In this document: positions 1 through 7,062 of the stretch, one piece after another
Layout of the letters: every line of letters starts with the position of its first letter
How positions within the stretch are numbered: position 1 is the stretch's first letter
DNA from: Lachnospiraceae bacterium
GTDB lineage: Bacteria; Bacillota; Clostridia; Lachnospirales; Lachnospiraceae
Assembly: GCA_009774245.1 (NCBI GenBank)
Contig: VSNM01000035.1
Coordinates: 16,502 to 56,193, forward strand
DNA length: 39,692 bases
Direction of reading: 5' to 3'
Position numbers and translations under genes: made by a program
Notes under the pieces: model-generated
Database searches by the model: none
Seen by the model: only the letters and a program-made list of their open reading frames with translations
What the model was told of the DNA's origin: nothing

Positions 1-120
1 AGAGCACTGACGAAGAGACATCTGACGTGGAGAGCGCTGACGAAGAGACATCTGACGTGGAGAGTACTGATGAAGAGACATCTGACGTGGAAAGCACTGA
101 CGAAGAGGTATCTGACGAGG
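1..120 (+). repeat. 30-bp in-frame tandem repeat, four copies
   Basis: Units at 1-30, 31-60, 61-90 and 91-120 differ at only a few bases. The period is a multiple of three, so the array keeps the reading frame of the acidic protein tail. The array probably continues to the left of the window. Confidence 0.9.
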
Positions 121-236
121 GTAACCCCGACGATGATAACACTCCTAAAGAACCCGCTCAGGATGCACTCGTGCCAGATGAAGATGAGCCAGAATCCTCA
201 GAAACATCTGAAAACGGCGAACCTGAAAAAAATTAA
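1..236 (+). CDS. C-terminal end of an acidic, repeat-containing protein (5' end outside window)
   Basis: An open frame runs in from the left edge and stops at TAA 234-236. It opens with four copies of a 30-bp direct repeat (1-120), each encoding ten residues of the type ESTDEETSDV. A strongly acidic, Pro/Ser/Glu-rich tail without cysteines or hydrophobic segments follows. No RBS is visible because the start lies upstream. Such Asp/Glu/Ser/Thr tails are common at the exposed ends of secreted or surface proteins and some cytosolic ones, so the function cannot be named from this fragment. The near-identical repeat units suggest recent expansion. A hairpin at 267-299 follows the stop. Confidence 0.6.
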   Translation, partial: STDEETSDVESADEETSDVESTDEETSDVESTDEEVSDEGNPDDDNTPKEPAQDALVPDEDEPESSETSENGEPEKN

Positions 237-266
237 AAAACATAATAACACAACGCCAGAGAAACT

Positions 267-299
267 CAAGGCTGTCTGATATTATATCAGACAGCCTTG
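267..299. terminator. Perfect 16-bp inverted repeat between convergent genes
   Basis: Arms 267-282 and 284-299 are exact reverse complements around a single T, forming a long hairpin between the plus-strand acidic protein gene and the minus-strand aminotransferase gene. Neither side has a good T-run directly after the stem, so it is a probable but not classic bidirectional terminator. Confidence 0.6.
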
Positions 300-384
300 C
301 CTGTTGAAATTGGAAGAGAGTCAAATTAAGATAAATTTGCCCTTTTCCGCATCCACTTTGGGGGATTCCATTTCATAATTCCAT

Positions 385-1668
385 CTATTCCGCTAAAAAC
401 TTCTCCACTGACGCTATCTTCACGCAGAGCACAAACACCGCGCACGCCTGCTTGAGTTCTTCCGGTGTCGGCAGCGTCGGGGCGATACGGATACTCGTGT
501 CCGCCGGATCTTTCATGTACGGGTATGTAGAACCCGCCGGCGTCATGACCACGCCGGCCTCTTTGCAGAGCGCCACGACACGCTTTGCGCAGCCCTCCAG
601 GGTGTCAAACGCGATAAAGTATCCGCCAAGCGGCCTGATCCAGCTCCCGATTTCCAGTCCGCCAAGCTCTTTCTCGAGACAGTCCAGTACCGCCTCAAAC
701 TTCGGCTTCAGCAGCGCCGCATGTTTCTCCATATGCGCGTGCACGCCCGCCGCGTTCTTGAAGTACATCACGTGGCGCATCTGATTGATCTTGTCAAATC
801 CGATCGTCTGCAGGGACACCGTCTTTTTCACCTCCGCAAGATTGGCGGGCGATGTGATTAACGCCGCGACGCCTGCACCCGGGAAGGTCACCTTTGAGGT
901 TGAACACACCTCGTAGTACATATCCGGATTTCCGGCCTTCTCACACTCCGTCACGATGTTGAGCATCTCTTTTTTATTGTCCACGTAAATATGATGGAAC
1001 GCATACGCATTGTCCCAGTAAATCCTGAAATCAGGCGCCGCCGGTTTCAGATTCGCAAACCTCCTGACCACCTCGTCAGAATACACGATGCCTGCGGGAT
1101 TGGTATATTTCGGAACATTCCAGATTCCCTTGACAGCGGCGTCATTGTTGACATATTTTTCAACCAGATCCATATCAGGACCGTTCTCATCCATTGGGAT
1201 ATTGATCATCTCGATACCAAAACTTTCCGTGATCGCAAAATGCCTGTCATATCCCGGCACTGGACACAAAAACTTGATCTTCTCCTGTCTGCACCACGGC
1301 GTATTTCCGCCAATTCCATGCATCATCGCCCTTGAAACCAGATCATACATGATACATAAGCTCGAGTTGCCAAATACCATCACATGATCGACAGGACACT
1401 CCATGAGCTCCGCAAACAGCTCCTTCGCCTCCCTGATGCCGTCAAATGCCCCGTAATTTCTAAGGTCCACTTTGTCCTCACCCTTGAACACGGACTTGCT
1501 GTTGAGCACGTCGAGCATATCCACAGACAGGTCCAGCTGGTCTGCTGCCGGCTTTCCGCGCGACATATCCAGTTTCATGCCTGATTCCTTTAACTTCTCA
1601 TACTCCATTTGAAGCTCCGTCTGAAGCGCACGCAATTCTTCCTTGCTCAAATCCCTGTATGCTTTCAT
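385..1668 (-). CDS. PLP-dependent class I aminotransferase (aspartate aminotransferase-like, PF12897 type)
   Basis: The 427-residue product has the fold-type I aminotransferase layout. From the chosen start, N190 lies in PKYTNPAG, D219 in YWDNAYAFHH, and the Schiff-base lysine is K259 in STSKVTFPGAG. The N-terminal MSRGKPxxxQLDLS segment is typical of the PF12897 group of Clostridia, annotated as aspartate aminotransferases, so the likely reaction is transamination between an amino acid and 2-oxoglutarate; the substrate cannot be read from sequence. I start at ATG 1668 because GGAGG lies about 11 bases upstream. An in-frame ATG ten codons earlier (1698) has no comparable site. The gene stands alone, convergent with the acidic protein gene. 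Family confidence is high, substrate confidence low. Confidence 0.9.
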   Translation of the reverse strand: MKAYRDLSKEELRALQTELQMEYEKLKESGMKLDMSRGKPAADQLDLSVDMLDVLNSKSVFKGEDKVDLRNYGAFDGIREAKELFAELMECPVDHVMVFGNSSLCIMYDLVSRAMMHGIGGNTPWCRQEKIKFLCPVPGYDRHFAITESFGIEMINIPMDENGPDMDLVEKYVNNDAAVKGIWNVPKYTNPAGIVYSDEVVRRFANLKPAAPDFRIYWDNAYAFHHIYVDNKKEMLNIVTECEKAGNPDMYYEVCSTSKVTFPGAGVAALITSPANLAEVKKTVSLQTIGFDKINQMRHVMYFKNAAGVHAHMEKHAALLKPKFEAVLDCLEKELGGLEIGSWIRPLGGYFIAFDTLEGCAKRVVALCKEAGVVMTPAGSTYPYMKDPADTSIRIAPTLPTPEELKQACAVFVLCVKIASVEKFLAE

Positions 1669-1796
1669 TTTTCCATAACCTCCATCATTCCTATGCATTC
1701 ATCTGTGTAATTCCTTTCCTACTATATAACAACTATTCCCATTCTGTCAATAACCTGTATACATGTATATTGGTATATTTTTCAATATTACCAGTC

Positions 1797-3377
1797 TTAC
1801 ACGACCGCCTCAATCAATATCTTATCTCCCAGCCTGATTTCTTTCAGACCGGTCTCTTTTGTTTTGTTAAAAGAAAAACTAAGCATATACCCCTTTTGCA
1901 GGTGATAATGGTCAAGGTACTCTACAAGCTGCTTCTCACCACGTTCATTGTAGGATTTCCCACGCCATATCTTCATTTCAATGATATACTGCATGCCGAG
2001 ATAGTCAATGATCAGATCGGTACGCTCCTGATTTCTAGTGCGCGCCTCAACATAATAGTTTCCTGTACCGTTAATGATTGGTTTCAGATACAGCATGAAA
2101 TAACGCCGTCCCTCCTCCTCGGCAAACCGCATGTCCCGATCTCCATAAATATCATTAAAATGCTCCACAAATCCCGCGAGAATTTGCTCCATATCCAACT
2201 GCCCATTCTGGATAAACTGATTCTTGCTGCGCAATGCCAGCCTGTACATCTCCCCATTCTGAACCGCAGGTAATGTGAGAAAATAGTTGTATAATCTCGT
2301 CTCAAAAATGCGGTTGGCCATCTGTATGGTCTCATGTTCCACTCTGATAAAACCAAACATCAGCAGTATATCCATCGCGTAGTCATCCGCACTATATGCG
2401 ATCGTCTGTCCCTGAAACAAGAGCAGATAGATCATTTCCCGCATCTCCGGATAATCATTTAATTTCTCGATCAACGATTCAAACAAAGGATTTTTCTCAC
2501 AAATAAGATGTTTCACTGCTTCCAACACACCCGCTTTTGTCCATGCCACATCACTGTCAGAAACATAGAGTTCCTCGTCAATATACTTGCACAGGGCTGA
2601 TACAAGGTATGGATAACCCGAAGTGTATGCATAGATCAAATCCGCAATCATTCCCACATCCATCCCAGTGCCGCGATCTGCCTCGTACTCATTCAGCATC
2701 CCCACAATTTCTACTGCCGAAAAACTCATATCAACAGGAAATCTGGCAGAAACATTCCACGGACTGTTCCTTTTGTGTTCCTTTTCTCTGCGCAGTTTAT
2801 GTCTCATATTGCGAATATCATACACACTGGCCAAAATCACCGACTGAAATGTCGGCAGCTCCATTCTGTCAAGATAATCTGCCCGGAGTTGTGCCAAAAA
2901 ATCCAGAAACACCTGATTGTCCGACGCCGTGTCAACCTCATCGATCAAGAGTACAACAGGAACAGCAGACTGCCCGCACCAATCACTGAAACAATCAAAC
3001 AGATCTGCCATACGTACCTTGGTATTCGTATTCTCTGACAACTCTGACAGCTCTGTTTTCACCTGCCCTGACACGCGTTCCATGCGCCGCACTTTTCTTA
3101 AAATCTCGCGCGCCAGACCATTCACAAAGGCGGATTCCGATGCAAAATCTGCAGAGCTCATCCGCTGAAAATCCAGACTGATGACAATATAGTCATCTTT
3201 AAGATACCCTGCCAGTGCCCGCAGTGTCGTAGTTTTCCCATACTGTCGCGCTTTATTGATCGCAAAATACTGCCCTGCATCGACCATCGCTTTGATCGCA
3301 TCAAGCCTGTCTTTCAGATCTACCATATAATGCAGCCCAGGTATACAGACACCGTTCACATTAAACATCTTTTCCAT
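1797..3377 (-). CDS. AAA-type ATPase with C-terminal PD-(D/E)XK nuclease-like domain
   Basis: The protein has 526 residues. The N-terminal half is a P-loop ATPase: Walker A is the shortened form RQYGKTTTL (K48, T49) and Walker B is VVLLIDEVDT (D146, E147). The C-terminal domain has the PD-(D/E)XK pattern, with E443, D454 in TDLIIDYLG, and E467-x-K469 in IIEMKIW. This arrangement matches the abundant AAA-ATPase-like plus PDDEXK_9 proteins of gut anaerobes, whose role is undefined but often assumed to be in DNA defence or mobile elements. ATG 3377 follows a GAGG motif by a few bases; M4 is an alternative. It is monocistronic, and the next gene upstream diverges. The nuclease residues look intact. 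Domain calls are firm; biological role is unknown. Confidence 0.85.
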   Translation of the reverse strand: MEKMFNVNGVCIPGLHYMVDLKDRLDAIKAMVDAGQYFAINKARQYGKTTTLRALAGYLKDDYIVISLDFQRMSSADFASESAFVNGLAREILRKVRRMERVSGQVKTELSELSENTNTKVRMADLFDCFSDWCGQSAVPVVLLIDEVDTASDNQVFLDFLAQLRADYLDRMELPTFQSVILASVYDIRNMRHKLRREKEHKRNSPWNVSARFPVDMSFSAVEIVGMLNEYEADRGTGMDVGMIADLIYAYTSGYPYLVSALCKYIDEELYVSDSDVAWTKAGVLEAVKHLICEKNPLFESLIEKLNDYPEMREMIYLLLFQGQTIAYSADDYAMDILLMFGFIRVEHETIQMANRIFETRLYNYFLTLPAVQNGEMYRLALRSKNQFIQNGQLDMEQILAGFVEHFNDIYGDRDMRFAEEEGRRYFMLYLKPIINGTGNYYVEARTRNQERTDLIIDYLGMQYIIEMKIWRGKSYNERGEKQLVEYLDHYHLQKGYMLSFSFNKTKETGLKEIRLGDKILIEAVV

Positions 3378-3444
3378 CTGTCCGCCTCACAACCTTTCCA
3401 AAAATACCATGATTTAACCACAATTTTATCATGCCGCCAGTCAA

Positions 3445-3570
3445 ATGGCAAGGGCGGTAAATGCAGGAATTGATTTTCTGAAAAATTATAAAGAATTAAC
3501 AGATGAGAACCGAGCAGAACTACAATACCTCATGAGCTACAAATTAAGAAAACAGACAAAAAATAAATAG
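3445..3570 (+). pseudogene. Possible short remnant ORF (about 41 codons), unrecognised
   Basis: A short frame from ATG 3445 to TAG 3568-3570 encodes a charged peptide ending in a Lys-rich stretch. It has a biased, protein-like composition but no convincing RBS, and it resembles the tail of a larger protein more than a full small gene. It is listed because it fills the 328-base gap between divergent genes. It may be chance. Confidence 0.2.
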
Positions 3571-3613
3571 TTCCCTAGAGCCGTTTTCCGTCGTTTTGTT
3601 CAAACAGATTCTG

Positions 3614-3673
3614 TTGCGCCCAAGCAACCGATATGGTACAATAAATTGTACCCCGCTGCGCTTATGCTATACT
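3614..3673 (+). promoter_or_regulatory. Two candidate sigma-A promoters for the 3706 gene
   Basis: Upstream candidate: TTGCGC (3614-3619), 17-base spacer, TACAAT (3637-3642). Downstream candidate: TTGTAC (3646-3651), 16-base spacer, TATACT (3668-3673). Both point toward the start at 3706. They are read by eye only. Confidence 0.45.
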
Positions 3674-3705
3674 GAATTCACAAACAGGAAAGGAGGCATA
3701 CTTGA

Positions 3706-4539
3706 TTGGAAATACAGGATAATATACAATGGCATCCCGCGTTCTGCTCGGCAGTGGAGCTGGAACTGCGGGAATATAAACAGTATCTTACCTATGAACG
3801 GGAGCATAATCTGAGCAAGATGCCCCTGAAAATAGATTTGCTCGTCATCAAGAAGAAACCTGACATCGTGATCAAAAATGACATTGCGGACTTCTTTCTG
3901 GGATACAATATCCTTGAGTACAAATCACCAGGAGACGATGTGAACGCCGCGACATTTTACAAGGCATTGTCATATGCATGCCTGTATAACGCGGAGTCGG
4001 CAGATATTGAGAATATTTATGATACAGACACCACAATTTCCATCGTCAGGGAAGAAAAGCCTGTAAAGCTCCTGGGACAACTCCGTGAGAAATACTCAAT
4101 AACAAAAAGGAACGACGGAATCTACCGCATCGATGGCATGATCTTTCCGATGCAGATTCTTGTGACAAAGGAACTTGACAAGAAATCTCACATATGGTTA
4201 ACTTCCCTGACACGGACACTGGGCAGGGAGGACGCGCAGAACCTGCTTGGCCACTGTGCGAAACTCGACAACGCCGGGGACAGGGAAAATGCGGATTCTG
4301 TCGTGAACGTAACATCAGAAGCAAATATTGATCTATTTAAGAAAATGATACAGGAGGGTGATCAAATGTGCGAAGAATTAAAGGAAATGCTGGCGCCTGA
4401 GATTGTAGAATTCAAGATTCGTCTGGCAGAGCAGAATGCAGCTCTGGCCGACAAAGACGCCAAGCTGGCCGACAATGCCGCGGAAATCGCAAAGCTTAGG
4501 AAAATGCTCGCAGATGCAGGCATCACAGAAATCGAGTAG
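3706..4539 (+). CDS. Small PD-(D/E)XK nuclease-like protein with C-terminal coiled coil
   Basis: The product has 277 residues. The N-terminal part carries a PD-(D/E)XK-like core, with D44 in KIDLLVI and E71-x-K73 in NILEYKSP. The last 60 residues are a heptad-like Ala/Leu/Asp/Lys coiled coil with a repeated ALADKDAKLADNAAE pattern. Similar proteins are common in Lachnospiraceae and lack a known function; a Rpn/PD-(D/E)XK transposase-like relationship is possible but unproven. The start is TTG 3706, because AGGAGG lies at 3691-3696 with 9-base spacing and no ATG fits. The last codons and the stop fall inside repeat element A (4531-4626), so that repeat supplies the C-terminus. The gene is followed by a regulator gene on the same strand. 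Confidence 0.7.
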   Translation: MEIQDNIQWHPAFCSAVELELREYKQYLTYEREHNLSKMPLKIDLLVIKKKPDIVIKNDIADFFLGYNILEYKSPGDDVNAATFYKALSYACLYNAESADIENIYDTDTTISIVREEKPVKLLGQLREKYSITKRNDGIYRIDGMIFPMQILVTKELDKKSHIWLTSLTRTLGREDAQNLLGHCAKLDNAGDRENADSVVNVTSEANIDLFKKMIQEGDQMCEELKEMLAPEIVEFKIRLAEQNAALADKDAKLADNAAEIAKLRKMLADAGITEIE

Positions 4540-4626
4540 GGGGAATGACCTTCTCACCTATTCGCCGTGCTGGGTGCACGTTGCGCAGGCAACAATTTCA
4601 TCTGTGCGCCCGTGTTCACAAAAATA
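4531..4626 (+). repeat. Structured intergenic repeat, family I, copy A
   Basis: This shares its sequence with 9633-9725 and, in part, with 18370-18415. Hairpin 1 pairs GAGTAGG with CCTATTC around a TTCTC-containing loop. Hairpin 2 is an outer stem GGTGCAC/GTGCGCC enclosing GTTGC-gcag-GCAAC. It ends in CACAAAAA. The first nine bases (ATCGAGTAG) form the last codons and stop of the preceding gene. Confidence 0.7.
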
Positions 4627-4644
4627 ACAGAAAGGGAATCCATA

Positions 4645-5313
4645 GTGAAAATACTCATCATCGAGGACGACAAAACCCTAAACAACGGCATCGCGCTCTC
4701 GCTTGGCCGCGATACCATTCTGCAGGCATATTGTCTGGCGGAAGCCAGAAAACTGCTGGACAGCAGCATTGACCTGATCATTCTCGACATCAACCTGCCC
4801 GACGGCAGCGGTCTTGACCTGTGCCGTGAGATCAGGCAGACAAGCAGCCTGCCCATCATCTTCCTGACGGCCAACGACATGGAGATCGACATCGTGACAG
4901 GTCTCGAGACCGGGGCGGACGACTACATCACCAAGCCCTTTTCGCTCGCAGTCCTGCGCGCGCGGGTGAACGCAGTTCTGCGGCGAAGGACTGCGGGTGA
5001 AAAAGGCAGCAATGTCTTCCGCTCCGAGAAATATGAATTTGATTTCGACAACATGAAATTTCTCGTTGACGGCAGGCCGGTGGAGCTGAGCAAGACGGAA
5101 CAGCGGCTTTTGAAACTCTTTGTCCAGAATCCGGGACGCACGCTGCCGCGCGAGATGCTGCTCGACCGCGTCTGGACAGACAACGCGGAGTTTGTCGAGG
5201 AGAACGCACTGTCCGTCGCCGTGAAAAGACTCCGCCAGAAAATAGCCGGTATACCGGTCAAATCCGTCTACGGCATCGGTTATGTGTGGGAACTACCGAA
5301 AGGAATGACCTGA
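4645..5313 (+). CDS. OmpR-family response regulator
   Basis: This 222-residue two-domain regulator has a receiver (about 1-115) with acidic pocket E7/D8/D9, phospho-acceptor D48 in LIILDINLPDG, T75 and K97-P98. A winged-helix Trans_reg_C domain (about 128-220) ends in VYGIGYVW. GTG 4645 is chosen because AAGGGA lies 8 bases upstream and KILIIEDD is the usual N-terminus of the family; an upstream in-frame start (4567) would add residues encoded by the repeat element. The next genes encode its partner kinase, overlapping in its 3' end region, and an ABC transporter, so it is inferred to activate the transporter operon in response to an envelope-acting compound, as in Bce/Van-type systems. Confidence 0.9.
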   Translation: MKILIIEDDKTLNNGIALSLGRDTILQAYCLAEARKLLDSSIDLIILDINLPDGSGLDLCREIRQTSSLPIIFLTANDMEIDIVTGLETGADDYITKPFSLAVLRARVNAVLRRRTAGEKGSNVFRSEKYEFDFDNMKFLVDGRPVELSKTEQRLLKLFVQNPGRTLPREMLLDRVWTDNAEFVEENALSVAVKRLRQKIAGIPVKSVYGIGYVWELPKGMT

Positions 5314-5315
5314 TT

Positions 5316-6233
5316 GTGAAGTATATACCTGGACTGATTCTATTAATCTTAATCCTGCTCGCGGTCATCGCCGCACTGTACCGGCACACGTCCAAAATCT
5401 TGTCCGAACTTGACAAGATGCTTGACAGTGCGATCGACAACACATTTACCGAGCGCACGTTTTCCGAGAAGAAACTGTCCAAAATAGAATCAAAAATGTA
5501 CCGTTACCTGTCTGCGGGAAACACGGCTCTCAGACAGATCAACGCCGAGAAGGACAGCATCAAAACACTGATCGCGGATATATCACACCAGACCAAGACG
5601 CCCGTTTCCAACATTCTGCTGTATTCCCAGCTCCTTCGGGAATCACCAGGCCTGGACGACAACACCATAAGGCTTGCATCACAGATTGAGGAGCAGACTG
5701 AGAAATTAAGCTTTCTGACCGCGTCGCTGATCAAGCTCTCCCGACTGGAAAACGGGATTATAAACGTCGCCCCGAAGGAAAACAGCATCAGCAAACTAAT
5801 CGCAGGTCTCGACCACAGCGTCGATGCGGACGCAAAAGGAATCTGTCTCCGCATCGAGCCGGTCACTGAATGTATTGCGGTATTTGACATGAAATGGACA
5901 CTCGAAGCGGTGTCAAACATTGTTGACAACGCAATAAAATATACCCCCTCCGGCGGCTCGGTCACCATCTGTTCGCAGGAGTACGAGATGTTTGTGTGCA
6001 TCCGCATTGCAGACACCGGCATCGGCATGTCCGAGGAAGAGACCGCAAAAATATTTACACGCTTTTACCGCTCGTCAGAAGTCAGCGATGAGCGCGGTGT
6101 GGGAATCGGGCTGTACCTGGCGCGAGAAATCATCGCAAAGGAGGGCGGATACATCAAAGTGTCCTCAAAAAAGGGAGAGGGTTCTGTGTTCTCCGTTTTC
6201 TTACCCAAAAATAAAAATCTGTCAAAACTGTAA
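5316..6233 (+). CDS. Membrane sensor histidine kinase, partner of the 4645 regulator
   Basis: The product has 305 residues. A single hydrophobic segment at about 4-22 is followed directly by a short linker and the phospho-acceptor H91 in IADISHQTKTPVSN. The HATPase domain shows an N box (VDNAIKYT), G1 (DTGIGMS), F box (FTRFYRS) and G2 (GVGIGLYLA). With almost no extracellular sensor region it resembles intramembrane-sensing kinases that read the state of a partner transporter. GTG 5316 is two bases after the regulator stop and is preceded by GAAAGGA; an upstream in-frame GTG at 5286 would overlap the regulator and lacks a site. It is probably cotranscribed with the regulator, and a hairpin terminator follows at 6271. 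Confidence 0.9.
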   Translation: MKYIPGLILLILILLAVIAALYRHTSKILSELDKMLDSAIDNTFTERTFSEKKLSKIESKMYRYLSAGNTALRQINAEKDSIKTLIADISHQTKTPVSNILLYSQLLRESPGLDDNTIRLASQIEEQTEKLSFLTASLIKLSRLENGIINVAPKENSISKLIAGLDHSVDADAKGICLRIEPVTECIAVFDMKWTLEAVSNIVDNAIKYTPSGGSVTICSQEYEMFVCIRIADTGIGMSEEETAKIFTRFYRSSEVSDERGVGIGLYLAREIIAKEGGYIKVSSKKGEGSVFSVFLPKNKNLSKL

Positions 6234-6270
6234 GAATTGAGAAAGGATTGAGAAAGAATTACCTATTATC

Positions 6271-6306
6271 ATAGTGTGTGTAAACGGGATTTACATACAC
6301 TATTTT
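6271..6306 (+). terminator. Hairpin terminator after the two-component genes
   Basis: Arms 6271-6284 and 6290-6303 pair over 14 bp with one G-U, around a 5-base loop, and run into TTTTT. It separates the regulator/kinase genes from the ABC genes, so the transporter may be read from its own promoter or by partial read-through. Confidence 0.7.
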
Positions 6307-6330
6307 TATGCACGCGGACACCCGTCATTA

Positions 6331-6346
6331 AACCGATAAATCGGTT
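6331..6346. promoter_or_regulatory. Short inverted repeat upstream of the ABC operon, possible operator
   Basis: AACCGAT-aa-ATCGGTT is a perfect 7-bp inverted repeat, 38 bases ahead of the ATPase start. It may be a binding site of the upstream OmpR-type regulator, although such regulators usually prefer direct repeats. Confidence 0.3.
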
Positions 6347-6384
6347 GACTGATGGACGCGTAGCATTGCACGAGGAGGTATACA

Positions 6385-7062
6385 ATGGACATACTAAAAA
6401 CGTCAAACCTAAAAAAGTATTACGGCAGCGGCGACACAACCGTCAAGGCGCTCGACGGCGTGAACCTGACTGTGTCGGACGGCGAATTTGCCGCGATCGT
6501 CGGGACATCAGGCAGCGGCAAATCGACGCTCCTGCACATGCTGGGCGGTCTCGACAGACCGACAGATGGCACTGTAGAGGTGGAGGGCAACAACATCTTT
6601 TCCCTAAAAGACGACGCGCTGACCATCTTCCGGCGGCGCAAGATCGGCTTTGTCTTCCAGAGCTTCAATCTCGTCCCTGTCTTGAACGTCTATGAGAATA
6701 TCGTCCTGCCGATCGAGCTTGACGGTGGCAGGATCGACAAGGCGCACATTGAAAACATCATGGAGACGCTCGGTCTTGCTGGGAAAGCAAACAGCCTGCC
6801 AAACCAGCTCTCGGGCGGACAACAGCAGCGGGTGGCGATTGCCCGCGCGCTCGCGTCAAAGCCTGCGATCATCCTTGCCGACGAGCCGACCGGAAACCTT
6901 GACAGCAAGACGAGCCACGATGTCATGGGGCTCCTGAAAGTGACAAGCGAACGCTTTTCCCAGACAATGGTCATGATCACGCATAATGAGGAGATCGCGC
7001 AGATGGCAGACCGTATTATCAGGATTGAGGACGGAAGGATTGTAGGTGGTAAACATGTTTGA
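6385..7062 (+). CDS. ABC transporter ATP-binding protein (MacB/BceA-like)
   Basis: This 225-residue nucleotide-binding subunit has Walker A GTSGSGKS (40-47), a Q-loop in FVFQSFNLVPVLNVYENI, signature LSGGQQQR, Walker B IILADEPTGNLDS and an H-loop in VMITHNEE. The sequence after the Q-loop and the DEPTGNLD motif are typical of the LolD/MacB/BceA branch that powers FtsX-type permeases. It acts at the inner face of the membrane. GAGGAGG lies 7 bases before ATG 6385. Its stop overlaps the permease start (ATGTTTGA), indicating translational coupling. With the upstream two-component system it most likely serves in resistance to cell-wall-active peptides; the substrate is not deducible. Confidence 0.93.
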   Translation: MDILKTSNLKKYYGSGDTTVKALDGVNLTVSDGEFAAIVGTSGSGKSTLLHMLGGLDRPTDGTVEVEGNNIFSLKDDALTIFRRRKIGFVFQSFNLVPVLNVYENIVLPIELDGGRIDKAHIENIMETLGLAGKANSLPNQLSGGQQQRVAIARALASKPAIILADEPTGNLDSKTSHDVMGLLKVTSERFSQTMVMITHNEEIAQMADRIIRIEDGRIVGGKHV

